DNA of 13,193 nucleotides. It comes from Candidatus Aminicenantota bacterium. Its GTDB lineage: Bacteria; Acidobacteriota; Aminicenantia; S016-38. Within the stretch, counting starts at the first letter, position 1. Each line of letters opens with the position of its first letter. The stretch is from positions 1 to 13,193 of the forward strand of contig JAMOUL010000074.1 of the NCBI GenBank assembly GCA_027062035.1. Reading direction: 5' to 3'. The notes below the pieces were generated by a model. It searched no databases and was not told the origin of the DNA. It saw nothing but the letters and a program-made list of their open reading frames with translations. The position numbers and the translations under genes were made by a program. Below, piece by piece: positions 6,289 through 12,897 of the stretch.

Positions 6289-7341
6289 AGCTTTTTCCAG
6301 TGCATCCACGCCAGGACCCCAGAATTGGCGGGATTTTCTCTCTTTTAAGTATTGAAGGGCTTCTTCTGCGGAAAGTGCTCTTTTGTAAGGTCTCTGGGTG
6401 GTAAGGGCGTCAAATACATCTGCAATGGCAATTATTTTGGCAAATAGAGGGATCTCACTGCATGTGAGCCCATCTGGATAGCCACTTCCATCGCACCTTT
6501 CATGATGATATTTTATCCCTTCAAGTATTCTCTCCATCCCCTCCACACCCATTACAATCTCTGCCCCAATTACAGGGTGACGTTCTATTATTTTTCTTTC
6601 TTCATCGTTTAAAGGTTCCTTCTTTCTTAATACCGCGTCTGGAATGCCTATTTTTCCTATGTCATGGAGAATGGCAGAAAGTTCCAGTTGTTCCAGTGCT
6701 TCCTCGTCAAGCTTCAACATTTCACCTATTGCTCTTGAATACGTTAAAACACGTTTTGTATGTCCTCCTGTGTATGGATCCCTTTTTTCTATGGCCATTG
6801 CAAGGGATAGGGAGGTCTCTTTAAAAATTTTCCTTATTCTGGTATAAAGTTTGGCATTTTCCAGGGCAATTGATATAGGGGCACTGAGAATGGAAAGCAG
6901 ATTGAGGTCTTCTTTACGGAACCCTCCAGGTTTGTTCAGCAGCTGTATTACCCCTATAGCTCTTCCACCTGTAACCAGTGGAAATGTTAAAAGGTTTTGA
7001 GTTTTAAAATTACTTTCTTCGTCGAATTCCCTTTTCCATCTTACATCAGATTCAACATTATCTATTAAAAGGCTTTTTCCTGTAACCGCTACTGTGCCGG
7101 CTATTCCCTCCCCCAGCTTCAATTTTTTGCCCCTCAGTCTCGGGGCAGCAGAACCCACTATGCTTCTGAAGAAGAGTTCTCCTTTTCTTTCATCAACTTC
7201 CCATATGGAACCGGCTTCTGAACCCAGGAGGTTAACGATTTCTCTCAAAGAAGTTTCAAGGACCTCCTCTATTTTTAAACTGGAGTGGATTTTAGAGAGT
7301 GTCTGAAGAAGACCCTTTATTTTAGTAGTTTCTGTGGTCAT
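6268..7341 (-). CDS. GAF-HD-GYP domain protein, probable cyclic-di-GMP phosphodiesterase
   Basis: A 357-residue soluble signalling protein. A GAF sensor domain lies at about 18-165 (SEAGSIWEVD, GEGIAGTVAVTGKSLLIDNV, PLVTGGRAIGVIQLLNK). The HD-GYP domain lies at about 172-350. Visible metal and catalytic motifs are YTGGHTKRV (H194), LHDIGKIGIPD (HD at 226-227), ERHPVIGAEI (H255), YHHERCDGSGYPDGL (HH 279-280, GYP 287-289) and IAIADVFDALTTQRPYK. All residues needed to linearise cyclic-di-GMP look present. The usual Trp in HHERWDG is Cys. No transmembrane segment, receiver or GGDEF domain is seen. Start choice: an upstream in-frame ATG at 7383 would lengthen the overlap with the PilZ gene to 62 nt. 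I prefer the ATG at 7341, which gives a 20-nt overlap. Neither has a strong ribosome binding site, so coupling to PilZ translation is likely. The GAF ligand is unknown. Confidence 0.88.
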   Translation of the reverse strand: MTTETTKIKGLLQTLSKIHSSLKIEEVLETSLREIVNLLGSEAGSIWEVDERKGELFFRSIVGSAAPRLRGKKLKLGEGIAGTVAVTGKSLLIDNVESDVRWKREFDEESNFKTQNLLTFPLVTGGRAIGVIQLLNKPGGFRKEDLNLLSILSAPISIALENAKLYTRIRKIFKETSLSLAMAIEKRDPYTGGHTKRVLTYSRAIGEMLKLDEEALEQLELSAILHDIGKIGIPDAVLRKKEPLNDEERKIIERHPVIGAEIVMGVEGMERILEGIKYHHERCDGSGYPDGLTCSEIPLFAKIIAIADVFDALTTQRPYKRALSAEEALQYLKERKSRQFWGPGVDALEKALNSQVL

Positions 7342-7813
7342 TAATGTAAGCCTGGATCCTTTCCCTTGTTTTTCTGGGAACATCCACCCATTTTAGAGCA
7401 ACTATTCTATCCGTACCCAGATGGGCAATTCTTACCACCCTGGCCAGATTTATTCTGTATGCTCCGTCAGGAAAGATTATATCAATTTCTTTTATTTCCT
7501 GATCCAGTTTTACCCTTGATATAGGGAATTTTGGAAGGATGGCCACCCCTCCAAGGGAGATGTTGTCCACGACCCCAACAAAGTCCTTCATGGGAGGGGA
7601 AAGGAATTTGATCTTAAGGGGTTTTTCAGTTAGCCCTGGAACTCTTGGAAACGTCCTTTTATCCTTTAATTCTCTGGGGAGAGTACCCCTTTCCTTTATG
7701 ATTTCTACCTGTCTCAAAAAGAAGTCTTTAGCTTTTTTGTATTTTATGTAAAAGTAAACTGCTGCAATAAAGAAAATTATATTGCTGATAATCAATACTA
7801 TTTTCACGACCAT
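7322..7813 (-). CDS. Membrane-anchored PilZ domain protein (cyclic-di-GMP receptor)
   Basis: A 163-residue protein with one N-terminal transmembrane helix (about 4-23), a basic juxtamembrane helix (about 25-50) and a PilZ barrel (about 52-155). Both cyclic-di-GMP binding signatures are present at normal spacing: RTFPR (R53...R57, RxxxR) and DNISLGG (83-89, the D/NxSxxG motif). Ligand binding is therefore expected. The anchor suggests it reports second-messenger level at the membrane, but the partner is not identifiable. The stop codon lies inside the start of the GAF-HD-GYP gene, so receptor and phosphodiesterase are translated from one mRNA. The start ATG has an imperfect GGAAAGGGTG ribosome binding site. 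It is divergent from nusA with only 59 bp between them. Confidence 0.82.
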   Translation of the reverse strand: MVVKIVLIISNIIFFIAAVYFYIKYKKAKDFFLRQVEIIKERGTLPRELKDKRTFPRVPGLTEKPLKIKFLSPPMKDFVGVVDNISLGGVAILPKFPISRVKLDQEIKEIDIIFPDGAYRINLARVVRIAHLGTDRIVALKWVDVPRKTRERIQAYINDHRNY

Positions 7814-7833
7814 ATTTTAACACCCTTTCCACT

Positions 7834-7839
7834 TTTATA
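7834..7839 (-). promoter_or_regulatory. Possible -10 of the PilZ/HD-GYP operon
   Basis: On the minus strand TATAAA lies about 20 bp before the PilZ ATG, embedded in a T-run. No good -35 lies 16-18 bp upstream, so the assignment is weak. The divergent spacer leaves little other room for a promoter. Confidence 0.3.
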
Positions 7840-7863
7840 AAAACTTATCTTTTCTGATATAAT
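7835..7863 (+). promoter_or_regulatory. Extended -10 promoter of the nusA operon
   Basis: TGATATAAT (7855-7863) is a perfect extended -10 (TGnTATAAT). The -35 position (TTATAA at 7835-7840, 17 bp spacer) matches only weakly, which is normal for extended -10 promoters. The expected transcription start, about 7 nt downstream near 7870, is only about 3 nt before the nusA ATG. The mRNA would be leaderless or nearly so. Confidence 0.65.
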
Positions 7864-7872
7864 CTTTCAGTA

Positions 7873-9123
7873 ATGGAAAAGGAAAATTTACTGGAAGCCA
7901 TTGAAACTTTAGCAAAAGAGAAGGGAATAGACAAGGACTATCTTGTGGAAGCTATAGAGGAAGCTCTTCGTGCGGCTTCCAGAAAATATTTTGGGGAGGG
8001 AGAAAAGGTTGAAGCCTATTTTGATAAGGAGAAGGGGGAGGTTAAGGTTCATGTTAAAAAGAAAGTCGTGGAGAGGGTGGAGGACCCTACAAAGGAAATC
8101 CATATAGAGCAGGCGAGAAAAATATTCGGGGATGTAAAGGTCGGAGAGGAAGTGAAGATTACCCTTCCTCCGGAGACCCTGGGTAGGATTGCAGCACAGG
8201 CTGCCAAATCTGTACTTTTTAACAAGGTCAGGGAAGCAGAGGAAGAGCGGATATACAACGAATATAAGGACCTCGAAGGAGAGCTTATTTCAGCGAGGAT
8301 TCATAGAGTTTCTGATGAGGACATTTTTCTTCTTGTGGGGAAAGATGAGGCACTTTTGCCGAAAAAAGAGCAGGTTCCAGAGGAAAAGTACAACCCTGGA
8401 AAGGAGATGCGGTTTCTGGTCATAAAGGTTCTCAGGGAGGCGAAACCTGTTCAGATTATAGTTTCAAGGTCAAGGCCTGAACTGGTTGCGAAACTTCTGG
8501 AAAGGGAAATTCCAGAGCTGAAGGAAGGAAAAGTTAAGATAAGAAAAATAGTGAGGGAGCCGGGAATAAGAAGCAAGGTGGCCGTTTATTCGGATGATCC
8601 AAATATCGATGCCCTTGGCTCTTGCATCGGGATGAAGGGGAACAGGGTCCTTTCTGTGACAAAGGAACTTTCAGGGGAAAGGATAGATATAATTCTCTGG
8701 GATGAAGATATAGAGAAGTTCATAGCCAACAGCCTGAGTCCTGCCAAGGTGAAAAACGTCCAGATACTGGATGAGGAAAGGCGAATAGCCGAGGTGGTTG
8801 TACCTGACGAAAATTATTCTGTTGCTGTGGGTAGAAAAGGAACCAATATACGTCTTGCTTCCTGGTTAACCCGGTGGAAAATAATACTGAAAGCAGAGAG
8901 CGAGAAGAGGGAGGAGATTCTGAAGGAAGTAGATGAGAGATTGCCCTTTGAAGAATTTCCCAAGCCACTGGCACTTGCATTGAAGAAGAAAAAGGTTTTC
9001 ACCTGGTCCCAATTAAAAGAGCTATCTTTGAGGGATATTTCAAAACTGCCGGGGATGTCTGGTAAGTTTCTAAATCGAATTAAAGAGGAGCTTGAAGTAA
9101 GAGGGTATAAGTTAAGGAGGTAG
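7873..9123 (+). CDS. nusA: Transcription elongation/termination factor NusA
   Basis: NusA binds RNA polymerase and nascent RNA and modulates pausing, termination and antitermination. The 416-residue protein has the standard order. The RNAP-binding N-terminal domain is at about 1-125 and starts ENLLEAIETLAKEKGI, as in the family. S1 is at about 133-200 (EGELISARIHRV). KH1 is at about 202-285 (GSCIGMKGNR, GxxG at 253-256) and KH2 at about 290-345 (VGRKGTNIRLAS, GxxG at 320-323). A short C-terminal helix-hairpin-helix region lies at about 355-416. The usual DPVGACVG of KH1 reads IDALGSCIG here. The ATG at 7873 is supported by the conserved N-terminus, yet no Shine-Dalgarno precedes it and an extended -10 lies just 9 nt upstream. 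It is first in the operon, with one base between its stop and the infB ATG. The usual upstream rimP is absent, and no ylxR or L7Ae-type gene lies between nusA and infB. Confidence 0.95.
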   Translation: MEKENLLEAIETLAKEKGIDKDYLVEAIEEALRAASRKYFGEGEKVEAYFDKEKGEVKVHVKKKVVERVEDPTKEIHIEQARKIFGDVKVGEEVKITLPPETLGRIAAQAAKSVLFNKVREAEEERIYNEYKDLEGELISARIHRVSDEDIFLLVGKDEALLPKKEQVPEEKYNPGKEMRFLVIKVLREAKPVQIIVSRSRPELVAKLLEREIPELKEGKVKIRKIVREPGIRSKVAVYSDDPNIDALGSCIGMKGNRVLSVTKELSGERIDIILWDEDIEKFIANSLSPAKVKNVQILDEERRIAEVVVPDENYSVAVGRKGTNIRLASWLTRWKIILKAESEKREEILKEVDERLPFEEFPKPLALALKKKKVFTWSQLKELSLRDISKLPGMSGKFLNRIKEELEVRGYKLRR

Positions 9124-9124
9124 A

Positions 9125-11329
9125 ATGGCGAAGTTCCGGGTTTATCAAATAGCTAAGGAGTTTCAACTGGAAAGTAAAGAAGTTATAGAGCTTTTGAAGG
9201 AGATCGGCGTGGAAGTGAAAAGCGCCAGCAGCACAATTAATGAAGAGGAGCTTATCCTTATAAAGGAGAAAATTGAAGAGTACAAAAAGAGGGGTAAAAA
9301 GCCGCCAAAACCTAAAAAAGCAGAGGTAAAGAAGGAAGAGAAGAAGGAAACAAAAAAGGTTGAGGAGAAGAAACCGGAGAAAAAGAAAAAACCGGTAGAG
9401 CCTAAAAAGCCAGAAAAGAAACCAACACCTGTTCCTAAGCCACCGGAAACAAGAAAGGCCGAAAAGCCCAGGGCAAAGGAACATCCAAGAAGACCTGCCA
9501 GACCGCAAAGACCTGCGGGAAAGCCGCCAAAGCCACCAGAAAAGAAACCTGCTTCCAAAAGGTTTCTTGTAATAAAGAAGAAGAAGGAAATAAAGTTTCC
9601 CAAAGAAGTAGAGGTGGTTGAAGGGGAAACTCTTAAAGAGATAGCGCGGAAACTCGGGGTAAAGATTTCACAAATAGAGGAAAAACTCAGGGAAGGTGGA
9701 CTCTTAATCCACACCAACGATAGGTTGGACTCCACCCTTGCCCATGAACTGGGCAGGGTCCTGAAGATTAGTATTAAATTTAAGAGTTTTGAGGAGAGCC
9801 TTGAAGAGCTTCATGGAGAGGGTAATGAGTTTGTGGAGAGGGCCCCAATAGTAACAGTAATGGGGCATGTGGATCATGGAAAGACCACCCTGCTGGATTA
9901 TATAAGGAAGACCCGGGTTGCCGAGAGGGAGGCAGGCGGTATTACCCAGCATATAGGGGCGTATAAAGTCAAGGTGGGGGATAAGTACATAACCTTTGTG
10001 GATACACCGGGTCACGAAGCTTTTACAAAACTCAGAGCCAGGGGGGCTCAGGTTACAGATATAGTAATTCTGGTGGTAGCTGCGGATGATGGAGTTATGC
10101 CACAGACAATTGAAGCCATAAACCATGCCAAGGCAGCAGGTGTCCCCATACTGGTGGCTATAAACAAGATAGACAAACCCGAGGCTGACCCGATGAAGGT
10201 GAAACAGCAACTTGCGGAGAAGGGACTTCTTGTTGAAGAATGGGGTGGAGATACGGTGGCAGTGGAGATTTCCGCCAAAACAGGTAAGGGTGTTGATGAG
10301 CTTCTTGAAATGGTAACCCTTATGGGTGAGTTGCTGGAACTTAAGGCTCCTGTGGATGTGCCTGCCCAGGGAACTATTCTGATATCCAAACTTGACCCCA
10401 GGAAGGGACCTGTGGTAACGACCATAATTCAGAAGGGAACGTTGAGGGTAAGAGATAGCTTTGTGGCAGGGACGACGTGGGGAAGAGTTCGTGGGCTTTT
10501 CGATGAATTCGGCAAACCCATAAAGGAAGCAGGTCCTTCAGATCCTGTGGAAATAATGGGATTTGAAGAAGTACCACTGGAAGGGGATCGCCTTTTCGTT
10601 GTTAAGGACCTGGAAAGGGCCAAATCCATAGTAGAACTCAGAAAGGAAATTCTTCAGGAGAAGTCAAGAAGGTTTGAAAGGAAGATTACCCTTGAGGATC
10701 TGTTTAAGGAACTTGAAGGAGAAAATGAGAAGGAACTTAGATTAATAATAAAGGCTGATGTTATAGGTTCACTTGAAGCCCTGAAGGATTCTGTGGAAAG
10801 ACTTTCTTCTGACGAAGTTAAGATCAGAATCCTGCATGCAGGTACAGGACCGGTAACCGAAAGCGACGTACTTCTTGCTTCTGCTTCTCATGCAATAATA
10901 ATAGGATTCAACGTAAAAGCAGAAAAGAAGGCAATGGATGCAGCCCAATCAGAGAAGGTTCAGATTAGAATTTACAGGGTTATTTATGAGCTTCTTGAAG
11001 ATATAAAGAAGGCGCTCCAGGGTATGCTGGAACCCAAGTTTGAAGAAACCGTGATAGGGAAAGCTGAGATAAAACAGACCTTTAGAATAGCAGGAGTTGG
11101 TGTTGTAGCCGGGTGCATGGTTATAGAGGGAAGGGTTAGAAGAGACCTCAGAGCCCGTGTCCGGCGTGGAGAAGAGATAATATTTGACGGCAAAATAGCC
11201 TCTTTGAAGCATTACAAGGATGATGTAGATGAGGTAAGAATGGGAAGTGAGTGCGGAATAAGACTGGAAAGCTTTAACGATGTTCAGAAGGGAGACATAA
11301 TAGAAGTTTACGAAAAAAGGCAGGTTTAG
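9125..11329 (+). CDS. infB: Translation initiation factor IF-2
   Basis: IF-2 is the GTPase that brings initiator fMet-tRNA to the 30S subunit and promotes subunit joining. The 734-residue protein begins with an IF2_N module (1-50, FRVYQIAKEFQLESKEVIEL). A long charged linker and a second IF2_N-like module (about 158-215) follow. The G domain starts at about 240: G1 GHVDHGKT (247-254), G2 GGITQHIGAY, G3 DTPGHEAF, G4 NKIDKP, G5 SAKTGKG. A beta-barrel domain II follows, then the long connecting region and C-terminal domains with GTGPVTESDVLLA, FKVAEKK-like AEKKAMDAA and GVVAGCMVIEG. All GTPase motifs are intact. A strong AAGGAGG (9114-9120) inside the end of nusA drives its translation from the ATG one base after the nusA stop. 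This is the common bacterial neighbourhood. Confidence 0.97.
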   Translation: MAKFRVYQIAKEFQLESKEVIELLKEIGVEVKSASSTINEEELILIKEKIEEYKKRGKKPPKPKKAEVKKEEKKETKKVEEKKPEKKKKPVEPKKPEKKPTPVPKPPETRKAEKPRAKEHPRRPARPQRPAGKPPKPPEKKPASKRFLVIKKKKEIKFPKEVEVVEGETLKEIARKLGVKISQIEEKLREGGLLIHTNDRLDSTLAHELGRVLKISIKFKSFEESLEELHGEGNEFVERAPIVTVMGHVDHGKTTLLDYIRKTRVAEREAGGITQHIGAYKVKVGDKYITFVDTPGHEAFTKLRARGAQVTDIVILVVAADDGVMPQTIEAINHAKAAGVPILVAINKIDKPEADPMKVKQQLAEKGLLVEEWGGDTVAVEISAKTGKGVDELLEMVTLMGELLELKAPVDVPAQGTILISKLDPRKGPVVTTIIQKGTLRVRDSFVAGTTWGRVRGLFDEFGKPIKEAGPSDPVEIMGFEEVPLEGDRLFVVKDLERAKSIVELRKEILQEKSRRFERKITLEDLFKELEGENEKELRLIIKADVIGSLEALKDSVERLSSDEVKIRILHAGTGPVTESDVLLASASHAIIIGFNVKAEKKAMDAAQSEKVQIRIYRVIYELLEDIKKALQGMLEPKFEETVIGKAEIKQTFRIAGVGVVAGCMVIEGRVRRDLRARVRRGEEIIFDGKIASLKHYKDDVDEVRMGSECGIRLESFNDVQKGDIIEVYEKRQV
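9284..9595 (+). repeat. Low-complexity Lys/Pro/Glu/Arg linker within infB
   Basis: Codons for IF-2 residues about 54-157 are almost only Lys, Glu, Pro, Arg and Ala, with repeated short units such as KPPKP, EKK and KKPEKK. The DNA is strongly purine-rich and irregularly repetitive. A flexible linker of this type, variable in length, is normal between the N-terminal module and the core of IF-2. Its mirror on the minus strand produces long spurious Phe/Leu/Ser-rich open frames. Confidence 0.8.
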
Positions 11330-11334
11330 GTTGA

Positions 11335-11613
11335 ATGATCATAGGATATCTATATCTGGAATTTTATTTGCCCTGGAGTCATTCTCTGAAGGAAAAGAGG
11401 AAGTTTTTAAACAGTTTTAAGGGTAAACTGCTTCACAAATTTAATATCGCAATTGCCGAGGTAAACTATCAGGAATTATGGCAGAGAAGTGGGATTGGTA
11501 TAGTTTCAATAGGGACGGAAAGAGAGTACATAGAAGGCATATTCGAAAGGGTTATTAAAGAGGTGGAGAAAATGGATGCAGAACTTATTAAAGAGGAGGT
11601 GGAATTCCTGTGA
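11335..11613 (+). CDS. ylxP: DUF503 (YlxP-like) family protein
   Basis: A 92-residue protein that opens with a hydrophobic beta strand (MIIGYLYLEFYLP). The family signature HSLKEKRKFLNSF follows, then FNIAIAEVNYQELWQRSGIGIVSIG, matching the FNVSVAEVD.QDLWQ core of DUF503. This small ferredoxin-like domain sits between infB and rbfA in many bacteria, and its molecular role is not firmly known. The location suggests a part in ribosome or RNA biology. The ribosome binding site is poor (AGG overlapping the infB stop, 4 nt from the ATG), so translation probably depends on ribosomes finishing infB. The stop overlaps the rbfA GTG (GTGA). Confidence 0.88.
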   Translation: MIIGYLYLEFYLPWSHSLKEKRKFLNSFKGKLLHKFNIAIAEVNYQELWQRSGIGIVSIGTEREYIEGIFERVIKEVEKMDAELIKEEVEFL

Positions 11614-11954
11614 GAGAAAGGAGGAAGGAACGAATAGAAAAACTGATAGAGCAGGAGCTAAGTGTTGATATTCACGAGATACTGGAACTTGCCGGAGATA
11701 TCGTTACCGTGAAGAAGGTCCTTTTATCAAAGGATTTTTCCCAGGCAAAGGTATATATAACTGCTCTTCAGAACAATGATAGAGCAGTTGAGGTTCTTAA
11801 TAATAAGGCCGGCCACCTTAGATTTCTTCTTGCAAGAAAACTCAATTTAAGATATACTCCCAAACTCAGGTTTTTAAAGGATGAAGAGGAGGAAAAGGAA
11901 AGGAGATTAGATGAACTCTTTGAAAAACTCCGAAATAAAGAAGAAGATAGTTGA
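11610..11954 (+). CDS. rbfA: 30S ribosome-binding factor RbfA
   Basis: RbfA is a small KH-fold protein that binds the maturing 30S subunit near helix 1 of 16S rRNA, needed for late assembly and cold adaptation. The 114-residue frame has the family pattern. The basic helix RERRKERIEKLIEQELS leads, then DIVTVKKVLLSKDFSQAKVYI, the helical VEVLNNKAGHLRFLLARKL and the strand LRYTPKLRFLKDE, with an acidic C-terminal helix. It begins at a GTG at 11610 that overlaps the upstream stop by 4 nt. AGGAGGT (11594-11600), 9 nt before, supports this start. The last 44 nt are shared with the start of the NrnA gene in another frame, so its charged C-terminal tail (about residues 101-114) is double-coding. Confidence 0.93.
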   Translation: MRERRKERIEKLIEQELSVDIHEILELAGDIVTVKKVLLSKDFSQAKVYITALQNNDRAVEVLNNKAGHLRFLLARKLNLRYTPKLRFLKDEEEEKERRLDELFEKLRNKEEDS

Positions 11955-12897
11955 GAAACTCAAAAGCTGCAATTCTGTCGCGATAACCTGTCATTTAAGA
12001 CCTGATGGGGACTGTATAGGTTCTGCCCTTGGATTAATGCTTTCCCTGAGAGAAATCGGGAAAAGGGCAGAAATTTACAACATGGATCCTACCCCATGCT
12101 TTCTCAAGAAACTTCCTGGAGCAGAAGAAATCAAAAACGGTAAAATTCCAGAGGGCTTTGAATGTATTGTGTTTATGGAAACCTCCGCTCTTGAGAGAAG
12201 TGGACAGGAAAATCCCGATGCCATTACAATTCACATAGATCATCATAGAACCTCTGAGGAATTTGCTCATATCAACTGGATCGAGGCGGATAGGTCCTCT
12301 GTAGGCGAAATGATTTTCGAGCTCCTTCTGGAAAACGGCATGCCCATTACCAGAGAAATTGCCACATGTCTTTATGCTGCCATATTTTCTGATACAGGTG
12401 GCTTCAGGTTTTCCAATACCACTCCAAGAGCGCTTAAATACGCATCCCTTCTTGCTGGAGCAGGTGCGGACCCTTCCAGAATAAGCAGGATTCTTCTCGA
12501 AAGTCACAAAAAGGAGGAGATTTTCCTTCTCAGGAAAATCCTTGAGACTGTAAGATTTAATGAGACAGGGAAGATTATAGCGGCATTTATTAAAAGGAAA
12601 TTTCTTGAGGAGCTTTCATTGAGTTTACAGAACGTGGAAAGCGAATCCATCATGAACATTCTGAGGTCGGTGGAGGAAGTTGAAGTTGCATTACTTTTTA
12701 AAGAACTGGATAATGGTTACAGGGTGAGCCTTCGTTCCAAAGATAATGTGGATGTGGGAAGAATTGCGGAATCCTTCGATGGAGGCGGTCATCCCCAGGC
12801 AGCTGGTTTCAATATAAATCTTCCTCAGGAAGAGGCTTTAAATACAGTATTTAAAAGAATAGAGGAGATGTTCCCTTGGGTGAAAAAACTGGGATAA
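11911..12897 (+). CDS. nrnA: DHH/DHHA1 phosphoesterase, NrnA-like (nanoRNase / pAp phosphatase)
   Basis: NrnA-type enzymes degrade 2-5 nt RNA and dephosphorylate 3'-phosphoadenosine 5'-phosphate, using two Mn ions. The 328-residue protein has motif I TCHLRPDGDCIGS (H28, D32, D34), motif III IDHHRTS (D110-H111-H112), motif IV SDTGGFRFSNTTPRAL (D161), and the DHHA1 substrate motif GGGHPQAAG (291-299). In motif II, usually hydrophobic-LDT/S..., the sequence reads VFMETSALER. Glu90 thus replaces the metal-ligand Asp. The ATG at 11911 has AGGAG 5 nt upstream and lies inside rbfA, giving a 44-nt overlap. The 3' end overlaps truB by 22 nt. The position between rbfA and truB is a familiar bacterial arrangement and supports NrnA rather than a RecJ or GdpP role. 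Confidence 0.9.
   Translation: MNSLKNSEIKKKIVEKLKSCNSVAITCHLRPDGDCIGSALGLMLSLREIGKRAEIYNMDPTPCFLKKLPGAEEIKNGKIPEGFECIVFMETSALERSGQENPDAITIHIDHHRTSEEFAHINWIEADRSSVGEMIFELLLENGMPITREIATCLYAAIFSDTGGFRFSNTTPRALKYASLLAGAGADPSRISRILLESHKKEEIFLLRKILETVRFNETGKIIAAFIKRKFLEELSLSLQNVESESIMNILRSVEEVEVALLFKELDNGYRVSLRSKDNVDVGRIAESFDGGGHPQAAGFNINLPQEEALNTVFKRIEEMFPWVKKLG
12862..12867 (+). promoter_or_regulatory. truB ribosome binding site that supports a TTG start
   Basis: GAGGAG lies within the last codons of nrnA, 8 nt before TTG at 12876. The nearby ATG (12868) and GTG (12880) are not in the truB frame, so this site is the main evidence for TTG initiation. Confidence 0.6.

Noticed and set aside
7342..7383. 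HD-GYP gene start at the upstream ATG (7383)
   Set aside because: It would add 14 residues without domain content and extend the overlap with the PilZ gene to 62 nt. No better ribosome binding site supports it, though it cannot be fully excluded.
9080..9735. Long minus-strand open frames opposite the start of infB
   Set aside because: Their Phe/Leu/Ser-rich low-complexity translations are the mirror of the Lys/Glu/Pro linker codons of IF-2. They have no ribosome binding site and no family resemblance.
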